Source of the DNA: Deltaproteobacteria bacterium
Lineage (GTDB): Bacteria > Desulfobacterota > Syntrophobacteria > BM002
Reading direction: 5' to 3'
NCBI GenBank assembly: GCA_017861095.1
Contig: JAGFXI010000028.1
Span: 1 to 12,270, forward strand
DNA length: 12,270 nt
A model generated the notes under the pieces. It was not told the origin of the DNA, made no database searches, and saw only the letters and a program-made list of their open reading frames with translations. Shown one piece after another: positions 7,500 to 12,270 of this stretch (positions are counted from its first letter, which is position 1; each line of letters begins with the position of its first letter). A program made the position numbers and the translations under genes.

Positions 7500-7583
7500 C
7501 AAGGCGCAAGGCGTAAGGAGTCAGAATCCAGGAGTCAGAAGCCAGACGACTGACAGCTGAGAGCTGACGGCTGAAAACAGGGC
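7500..7583. repeat. Degenerate heptad array, gspE-gspF spacer
   Basis: Twelve consecutive 7-bp units keep one phase over 84 bp. CAAGGCG opens the array as an exact pair. Units of the TCAGAAT/CCAGGAG type alternate in the middle, and GCTGACG/GCTGAGA/GCTGAAA units close it. The heptad changes its sequence along the array but not its spacing. The 16-nt string at 7525-7540 (AATCCAGGAGTCAGAA) is repeated exactly at 11785-11800, in the array between gspH and gspI. Confidence 0.8.
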
Positions 7584-7610
7584 CGACCCCGGATCCCCCA
7601 ACAGTCATTA

Positions 7611-7659
7611 CTGACGACGGACCACTGACAACTGGCCACTGGCAGTTGACCGCTGACTC
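7611..7659. repeat. Degenerate heptad run (CTGACAA/CTGGCCA type)
   Basis: Seven consecutive 7-bp units in one phase, with the consensus roughly CTGRCNA; examples are CTGACAA, CTGGCCA and CTGGCAG. It is separated from the array at 7500-7583 by about 27 bp without clear heptads. Like the other runs it lies wholly outside coding sequence. Confidence 0.65.
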
Positions 7660-7679
7660 GGTTCAGCCGCATAGAACGA

Positions 7680-7697
7680 ATCCCGCCGGAGCGGGAT
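7680..7697. repeat. Hairpin ATCCCGC-cgga-GCGGGAT
   Basis: A perfect 7-bp stem around a CGGA tetraloop, 52 bp before the gspF start. The only nearby T-run (7724-7728) is about 26 nt away, so intrinsic termination is unlikely. It resembles the short ATCCCGC palindromes often dispersed in environmental genomes (recalled, not searched). It may also stabilise the 5' end of a processed gspF message. Confidence 0.45.
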
Positions 7698-7748
7698 GAT
7701 CGCGCGAGTGGAGGGATAGAACGTTTTTCCTGATCCCTGGTGAGACTG

Positions 7749-8975
7749 ATGCCTGTTTACGAGTACGTAGCCATCGATACGGCCGGGAAAAACCGGCGAG
7801 GCATCGTCGATGCCGACAGCCCGCGAACGGCGCGGCAGAAGCTCCGGGCGACGGGCATCTATCCGACCCGCCTGGAAGAGACCCTTGGGACCGAGGCCGC
7901 CCCGGAGATACGCCGCTTCCGGTTCCGACTGCCCTTGCAGCGGGTGCGCCGGGCGGAGCTCATGACCACCACCCGCCAACTGGCCACTCTCCTCAGCGCC
8001 GGGTTGCCGCTGGTGACGGCACTGAGCGGCGTGCTCGAGCAGGTGAAGAAGCCGGCCCTGCGGAAGGTGCTCTCCCAGGTACGGGAACGGGTCAACGAAG
8101 GGGTGAGCCTCTCTGCTGCCCTGGGCGAGCATCCTGCGGTATTTCCCTCGGTTTACACAGCCATGATCCATGCCGGGGAGAGCTCAGGGACGCTGGAGTT
8201 GGTCATGGAGCGGCTGGCCGATTTCGGCGAGCAGCAGGTGGCGATCCAGCGGAAAATCCGAGCCAACCTCGCCTACCCTCTTCTGATGTTGACCGTGGGC
8301 CTGCTGGTCATCTTCTTCCTCATGACCTATGTGATTCCCAGGGTCACCCAGATTTTCGTGGAGATGAAGCGAGCGCTCCCGCTCCCGACCGTGATCCTTA
8401 TTCAAGTGAGCACATTTTTCCAGAACTTCTGGCCGGTCCTGGTCCTCCTCCTGGTTCTCCTCTGGGTGGGGGCCAGGTTCTATATCAGGACGGCGAAGGG
8501 GCGACGTGTCTACCACCGGCTGCTTCTCCGCCTTCCGGTAGGAGGAGGAATCGTACTGCGGGTGATCATCGCCCGAATTACCAGGACCCTGGGCACCTTG
8601 CTGGGCAACGGGGTGCCCCTCCTCACCGCCCTCGAGATCGTGCGGAGCTTGGTGGATAACGTCATCCTCGGGGAAGTGCTCGATGAGGCGCGGCAGGAGA
8701 TCAGCGAGGGCGCAAACATCACAACGCCACTGGCGCGAGGCGGTGTATTCCCGTCCACAGTGATCCAGATGATCTCGGTGGGCGAGCAGAGCGGCAACCT
8801 GGAAGGCATGCTCTTCAAGATTGCCGAGACCTATGAGTCAGAGGTGGAGACGAGGATCACGACCCTGACCTCGCTTCTGGAACCGGTGCTCATACTGGCC
8901 CTCGGCGTGATGGTGGGCTTTGTGGTGCTCGCGGTGCTCCTGCCGATCTTCGAGATGAGTCACCTGCCCAGATAG
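7749..8975 (+). CDS. gspF: T2SS inner-membrane platform protein GspF
   Basis: GspF is the polytopic core of the inner-membrane platform, contacted by GspE and GspL, and takes part in pseudopilin assembly. The 408-residue product begins with the family-typical MPVYEYVAID. A GTG 9 nt upstream is in frame, but the ATG fits the family N-terminus and has GGTGAG at 7739-7744 before it. Two homologous T2SSF domains (about 72-195 and 273-396) carry the paired signatures HAGESSGTLE (141-150) and VGEQSGNLEGML (344-355). Three transmembrane helices are visible at about 176-197, 227-246 and 378-400, matching the family topology with large cytoplasmic loops. Length is normal and there is no sign of damage. 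Confidence 0.97.
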   Translation: MPVYEYVAIDTAGKNRRGIVDADSPRTARQKLRATGIYPTRLEETLGTEAAPEIRRFRFRLPLQRVRRAELMTTTRQLATLLSAGLPLVTALSGVLEQVKKPALRKVLSQVRERVNEGVSLSAALGEHPAVFPSVYTAMIHAGESSGTLELVMERLADFGEQQVAIQRKIRANLAYPLLMLTVGLLVIFFLMTYVIPRVTQIFVEMKRALPLPTVILIQVSTFFQNFWPVLVLLLVLLWVGARFYIRTAKGRRVYHRLLLRLPVGGGIVLRVIIARITRTLGTLLGNGVPLLTALEIVRSLVDNVILGEVLDEARQEISEGANITTPLARGGVFPSTVIQMISVGEQSGNLEGMLFKIAETYESEVETRITTLTSLLEPVLILALGVMVGFVVLAVLLPIFEMSHLPR

Positions 8976-9029
8976 AAGCGTGGTGGAGAGCAGGGGGTGG
9001 CAACATTGCAGCGAGAAGGGATCCAAACA

Positions 9030-9044
9030 CCGGCATGCCGCCGG
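9030..9044. repeat. Small hairpin CCGGC-atgcc-GCCGG in the gspF-gspA spacer
   Basis: A 5-bp GC stem with a 5-nt loop, about 20 nt upstream of the ATPase start codon, in a 90-bp spacer. No T-run follows. It may modestly influence translation of the next gene, but it could also be chance in GC-rich DNA. Confidence 0.25.
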
Positions 9045-9065
9045 CAGTAACATGAGGATGGGACC

Positions 9066-10592
9066 ATGTATCTGGAATACTTTCAGCTGAGGGAAAAGCC
9101 CTTCCGGATCGCTCCGGATCCGGCCTACTTCTTTTTCTCGACCATCCATCGAGAGGCCCTGACTGCTCTCAACCGGGGAATCGACGAGCGGTGCGGCTTG
9201 CTCATGCTCCTCGGCGGGGTGGGCACCGGCAAGACTACCCTCTGTCGCCTGGTCCAGGAGCGGCGGGGCTGTATTTCCATCTATCTCGGCAATCCTTTCT
9301 TGAGCCAGGGCGAGTTGCTGGAGGCGCTCCAGGGGCATCTGGGCCTGGCGAAGGGGCGCGGAGAAGTTCACGACCGCCTCGAACAGCTGCGGCAGTACCT
9401 GTTGCACCAGCACACGAGCGGCAAGACTGTGGTGCTGTTCATTGATGAGGCCCATCGCCTGGCCCTCCCGCTCCTCGAGCAGGTGCTCGTGCTCTCCAAT
9501 CTCCAGAAGCCGGACGCTCAGCTTCTTCAGGTGGTCCTGGTCGGCCAGCCTGAGCTTCTGGGGGTCCTTACCCATCCACACCTCGCCTCCCTCAACCAGC
9601 GCATCGGGGTGCGGTACCAGCTGAAGGGTTTGGACCGCGATGACACCTGCCGCTATGTCCTCCATCGGCTGAAAAAGGCAGGGTGGACCATCGACGCCCT
9701 CTTCACTCATGGCGCGCTCGATGGGGTATGGAGAGCCTCGGGAGGGAGGCCGAGACTCATCAATCTCCTCTGCGAGCGGGCCCTGGTCGAGACGTACCGG
9801 CGAGGAAAGAAGCGGGTTGGCAGACGTGAAGTGGCGGCGGTTGTGGGAGATCCCCTCCACCGAACCCTCTTCGGCACCAGGCTGCGAAGGCTCGTCCTCA
9901 GACCGGCGCTGGGTTCGGCCATGGCGGGGCTGAGCCTTGCCGTGGCCGGGGTGATCGCTACAGGCTACGGGTGGACCAGACTGGGGCCGACGGGCTGGCC
10001 GGGAGCCGGACTTGGCCAGGAACCGGTTACCTTTGCCAAGCGCCCGATTCCACCCCTCCTCGGGACCGGCGGGCCGGAAGGGAAGAGAGGAGGGCGGGTG
10101 CAAATCGCTCGCCGTCCCATCCCGGCAGCGGCTCGCGGTGACATGGTCTTGAATGAAGAAGAGAGCACGCAGCTCCAGGAAGAACGGTGGGCGCAGCGTG
10201 TGGCGGATAAAGTCGGGGGCCAGGCGGCACGGAAGCATTATGCCCAGAAAGAGCCCTCCCATGACGGAGGCGGCCACGCCATTGCAATGCTTACGGTGGC
10301 AGAGGTAGGGCGAGGCGACGACGGGAGGGTTGTCGTCGGCCCGGTCCGCAAAGAGGTTGGCGAGATGCGCTCCCCGGCGGGTCCCGGACTGTGGCCGCCT
10401 TTCACCCTGAGCGCCATTGCCTGGGATGAAGATCCCGGGCGGCGGTTTGTGGTGCTCAATGAGCGGATCCTCCACGAGGGAGAGTTTCTCGGCGAGACCC
10501 GTGTACTCAGAATCCACCGGGATCATGTGGTTCTTCTTAACCACAATCAGCAGATCATCGAGCGGATCTATACGCGCGAGGGTGGCCAGTGA
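9066..10592 (+). CDS. gspA: ExeA/GspA-type AAA ATPase fused to a GspB-type C-terminal domain
   Basis: The 508-residue product starts with the ExeA-family MYLEYFQLREKPFRIAPDP. Its AAA domain has Walker A GGVGTGKTT (50-58), Walker B VVLFIDEAH (122-130) and sensor-like VVLVGQPEL (156-164). One transmembrane helix (about 283-300) follows, then a low-complexity periplasmic linker (about 301-440). The C-terminus (446-502: FTLSAIAWDEDPGRRFVVLN, then EGEFLGETRVLRI and DHVVL) resembles the GspB (T2SSB) domain. In Aeromonas, GspA and GspB are separate partners that bind peptidoglycan and aid secretin assembly. Here they appear joined, and I see no peptidoglycan-binding repeat in the linker. The role in GspD assembly is inferred from family and context. 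The start is supported by GAGGATGG 4-5 nt upstream. The gene sits between gspF and gspG, with nearby genes all co-oriented. Confidence 0.92.
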   Translation: MYLEYFQLREKPFRIAPDPAYFFFSTIHREALTALNRGIDERCGLLMLLGGVGTGKTTLCRLVQERRGCISIYLGNPFLSQGELLEALQGHLGLAKGRGEVHDRLEQLRQYLLHQHTSGKTVVLFIDEAHRLALPLLEQVLVLSNLQKPDAQLLQVVLVGQPELLGVLTHPHLASLNQRIGVRYQLKGLDRDDTCRYVLHRLKKAGWTIDALFTHGALDGVWRASGGRPRLINLLCERALVETYRRGKKRVGRREVAAVVGDPLHRTLFGTRLRRLVLRPALGSAMAGLSLAVAGVIATGYGWTRLGPTGWPGAGLGQEPVTFAKRPIPPLLGTGGPEGKRGGRVQIARRPIPAAARGDMVLNEEESTQLQEERWAQRVADKVGGQAARKHYAQKEPSHDGGGHAIAMLTVAEVGRGDDGRVVVGPVRKEVGEMRSPAGPGLWPPFTLSAIAWDEDPGRRFVVLNERILHEGEFLGETRVLRIHRDHVVLLNHNQQIIERIYTREGGQ

Positions 10593-10735
10593 GAGGTGGC
10601 GCGGCGTCCCAGGGCCGCAAACCGGCTTGGCAGTTATACTTACGGTAAGGGAGCGATATGGACATGGCGAGCACCAAGAAGGCAATGCTGAGGCTAGGTT
10701 CGGGATCCACGCCTGGCGAGAGAGAGGGCAAGGCA

Positions 10736-11197
10736 ATGCCAACCTCTCTTCTGGCTTCCCTGCGCCTGCTCCTTGGCTCGGTTTCTGGATTCACCCTGAT
10801 CGAACTGATGGTGGTGATCATTATCCTGGGAATCCTTGCGGGGCTGATCGTTCCCCGCATCATGGAAGACCCGGACAAGGCCAAGGTGGTGAAGGCCAAA
10901 CTTCAAATTGAAAGCTTTTCGGCCGCTATCAAGCGCTACAAACTGGACAACGGCGACTATCCCAGCACTGACCAAGGCCTGCAGGCGCTGATGGAGAAAC
11001 CATCCGTCGGCAAGATACCCGGCCGCTACCCCGAGAAGGGGTACCTCCCCAAGGTCCCCAAGGACCCGTGGGGAAATGACTACGTCTACGTCTGCCCTGG
11101 GGAGCACGGCGATTTTGACATAATCTCCTATGGCGGCGACGGTAAGGAAGGCGGCGAGGGAAAGGATGCAGACGTGCGGAGCTGGGAAATCGAGTGA
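10736..11197 (+). CDS. gspG: T2SS major pseudopilin GspG
   Basis: GspG polymerises into the periplasmic pseudopilus. From the ATG at 10736 (AGAGGG at 10723-10728, 7 nt upstream) the product is 153 residues. It has an 18-residue prepilin leader ending in Gly18, followed by FTLIELMVVIIILGILAGLI with Glu23 at mature +5. The family-specific C-terminal part is complete: DNGDYPSTDQGLQALMEKP, GYLPKVPKDPWGNDYVYVCP and a loop with SYGGDG and EGKDADVRSW that fits the known GspG calcium site. A second start at 10658 (or 10664) has a strong AAGGGAG and would give a 44-residue leader. I prefer the shorter form because pseudopilin leaders are usually short, but the choice is not decided. The gene overlaps gspH by 32 nt. 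Confidence 0.95.
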   Translation: MPTSLLASLRLLLGSVSGFTLIELMVVIIILGILAGLIVPRIMEDPDKAKVVKAKLQIESFSAAIKRYKLDNGDYPSTDQGLQALMEKPSVGKIPGRYPEKGYLPKVPKDPWGNDYVYVCPGEHGDFDIISYGGDGKEGGEGKDADVRSWEIE

Positions 11198-11717
11198 ACC
11201 CCGTGGGTTCACCTTGCTGGAGCTTGCCGTCGTCTTGCTCCTCCTCACCGTGGTGCTGGGGCTGGTCCTGCCGGAGGCCGCGTCCCTTCTCCCTGACAGC
11301 GATCTCAGGACAAGTTCGCGACGTGTGGCCGGGGCGGTGGCCGAGGCCAGGAACGAGGCCATGCTCGGGGGAAGGATCTGGGAGCTGGTGATCGATCTGG
11401 AATCGGGCACCTTCTGGATCGCGGCCGTGGGCGGGGAGGCAGAAGGCGGAACGCCCGGCGAGGCGAGCAATCCTAGGCCGCGGAAGCGCACGCTGGCTGG
11501 GGAGGTCCGTTTCCTGGATGTACGGAAAGGGCAAGACGAAAGTCGGAATACAGGGCTCGTCAGTATTCGCTTCCATCCCAAGGGACTCGTGGAGCCGGCG
11601 TTGATTCACCTGAGCGGTCGAGGCAACCGGGTGCAGACGCTCAGCATCAAACCTTTCAGCGGTCGGCTCTCCATCCAGGATGGATATGTGGGAGGTGCCG
11701 ACGGGGAGAAGGGGTGA
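11166..11717 (+). CDS. gspH: T2SS minor pseudopilin GspH
   Basis: The 183-residue product is a pseudopilin expected near the tip complex of the pseudopilus. Its leader is MQTCGAGKSSEPRG, cleaved after Gly14, and the mature protein begins FTLLELAVVLLLL with Glu19 at +5. The sequence SSRRVAGAVAEARNEAMLGG (50-69) and VSIRFHPKG (132-140) are typical of the GspH/FimT C-terminal domain, in which the FxxxG-type strand follows. The start at 11166 has GAGGG 5 nt upstream. A further ATG at 11130 is in frame but would lengthen the overlap with gspG and the leader. The 32-nt overlap with gspG suggests coupled translation. The assignment to GspH rather than another minor pseudopilin rests on its position after gspG and its FimT-like body. 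Confidence 0.9.
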   Translation: MQTCGAGKSSEPRGFTLLELAVVLLLLTVVLGLVLPEAASLLPDSDLRTSSRRVAGAVAEARNEAMLGGRIWELVIDLESGTFWIAAVGGEAEGGTPGEASNPRPRKRTLAGEVRFLDVRKGQDESRNTGLVSIRFHPKGLVEPALIHLSGRGNRVQTLSIKPFSGRLSIQDGYVGGADGEKG

Positions 11718-11725
11718 GGGGGCGT

Positions 11726-11886
11726 GCGCAAGGCGCAGGGCGTGGGGCATAGGGCATAGAGCATAGGGAGTCAGGAGAAGTCACAATCCAGGAGTCAGAA
11801 TCCAAGAGCCAGGAGTCCTGAGGCAGCTGGCAGTGGACAGAAGTCAGAAAGAAGACTGACAGCTAATCGCTGACAGCTGAAGGCTG
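11726..11886. repeat. 23-unit degenerate heptad array between gspH and gspI
   Basis: 161 bp divide exactly into 23 in-phase 7-bp units. The array changes character along its length. It opens with GCGCAAG-like units, passes to GCATAGG-like units (three near-identical), then to a long run beginning mostly with CA (for example CAGGAGT twice, CAGAATC, CAGAAGT). It ends in ACAGCTG/AAGGCTG-type units. It begins 9 bp after the gspH stop and ends 3 bp before the first possible gspI ATG. The order of unit types matches the array at 7500-7583. Confidence 0.82.
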
Positions 11887-11889
11887 ACG

Positions 11890-12270
11890 ATGAAAGCGGA
11901 GATGGGGCGAGGCAGGGTGGGCTGGTCGGTAAGGCTGCATAGCCGGAGCATTGCTAGTATAAGGAGAGGCCCGGTCTTCGCGCAGTGGTGGTCCAAAGCT
12001 TGGGGGGCCGTTCTGACGAGCGGGGCTCAGGTAGAAGCTCCAGATGCACCTTGCCTCGCAGACTACCCTGCCCTACCGGGGCGCGGGTTGGTAGGCCGGC
12101 GGCAGGCCGGCTTCACCCTCCTCGAGGTGCTGGTGGCGGTGGCGGTCATGGCGATTGCCCTTGTGGGGATCCTCAAGGCTAACTACCAGAGCCTCTCCGC
12201 CCTGGCGGAGTCAAGAGCACGGACCACGGCGGTTCTCCTCGCGGGCAACAAGCTCGCCGAGGTTGAGGCG
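11890..12270 (+). CDS. gspI: T2SS minor pseudopilin GspI (3' end beyond window, start uncertain)
   Basis: The frame is open to the end of the window and reads RRQAG then FTLLEVLVAVAVMAIALVGI, a clear type IV prepilin leader junction (Gly at 12109-12111; Glu at +5). KANYQSLSALAESRARTTAVLLAGNKLAEVE follows, characteristic of GspI. Two starts are possible. The ATG at 11890 has an AGG at 11881-11883 but would give a 74-residue pre-cleavage stretch unlike normal leaders. A TTG at 12088 would give a compact, basic 8-residue leader (MVGRRQAG) but lacks a good ribosome-binding site. The outer ATG is annotated here because no other ATG intervenes close to the leader; the TTG is biologically attractive. 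GspI nucleates the GspI-J-K tip complex in studied systems; gspJ and gspK should follow downstream. Confidence 0.85.
   Translation, partial: MKAEMGRGRVGWSVRLHSRSIASIRRGPVFAQWWSKAWGAVLTSGAQVEAPDAPCLADYPALPGRGLVGRRQAGFTLLEVLVAVAVMAIALVGILKANYQSLSALAESRARTTAVLLAGNKLAEVEA

Larger units (their letters stand above)
7380..7748. other. 369-bp repeat-rich spacer between gspE and gspF
   Basis: There is no gene here. The spacer contains three runs of degenerate 7-bp repeats (7397-7424, 7500-7583, 7611-7659) and an irregular TTGA-rich stretch (about 7456-7485). A hairpin lies at 7680-7697. The final 20 bp carry the gspF ribosome-binding site. A gap this long is unusual inside a T2SS operon, where most neighbouring genes here are within about 150 bp. 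Confidence 0.8.

Noticed and set aside
7500..7583. Repeat array considered as CRISPR
   Set aside because: Units are 7 bp and contiguous. There are no unique spacers and no 24-40 bp direct repeats, and no cas genes are nearby.
7680..7728. Hairpin plus T-run before gspF considered as an intrinsic terminator
   Set aside because: The five T residues are about 26 nt beyond the stem, too far for intrinsic termination.
8838..10742. 634-codon open frame on the minus strand opposite gspF/gspA
   Set aside because: It spans the end of gspF, the whole ATPase gene and the following spacer in antisense. The composition is shadow-like and no domain is visible.

Overview
The window carries most of a type II secretion system (T2SS, general secretory pathway) operon from a GC-rich, double-membraned bacterium. 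A secretin, an inner-membrane platform protein and several pseudopilins require an outer membrane. The sequence does not fix the phylum. The gene order, the embedded ExeA-type ATPase and the heptad-repeat spacers would suit Desulfobacterota/Myxococcota, NC10/Methylomirabilota or Nitrospirota; that is an impression, not a demonstration.

Layout. Positions 1-173 are a short non-coding end with two hairpin repeats. At 174-1391 (minus) lies a membrane-anchored protein combining an N-terminal zinc ribbon, a TPR segment and a C-terminal retropepsin-like aspartic protease. Positions 1392-2266 (about 875 bp) separate it from the divergent operon; they contain no convincing gene but several hairpins of the dispersed-repeat kind. 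On the plus strand follow gspC (2267), gspD (3153), gspE (5682, GTG start), gspF (7749), a fused gspA-gspB-type ATPase (9066), gspG (10736), gspH (11166) and the 5' part of gspI, which runs off the window.

How they work together. GspD is the outer-membrane channel and GspC links it to the inner-membrane platform. GspE powers pseudopilus assembly through the platform protein GspF. GspG is the major pseudopilin, and GspH and GspI are minor pseudopilins. The ExeA/GspB-type protein probably helps the secretin cross or assemble in the peptidoglycan. gspJ, K, L, M and the prepilin peptidase are not in the window; the first four may lie downstream.

Most notable. (1) Two spacers inside the operon (gspE-gspF and gspH-gspI) are built from degenerate 7-bp repeats. 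The second holds 23 consecutive in-phase heptads. The two spacers share the same module order and a 16-nt identical core. (2) GspA and GspB activities appear fused in one polypeptide. (3) GspD has an extra proline-rich stretch of about 140 residues between its signal peptide and the N0 domain. (4) The zinc-ribbon/TPR/aspartic-protease protein is an unusual architecture next to a T2SS. (5) Several hairpin repeats of apparently dispersed families punctuate the non-coding DNA.
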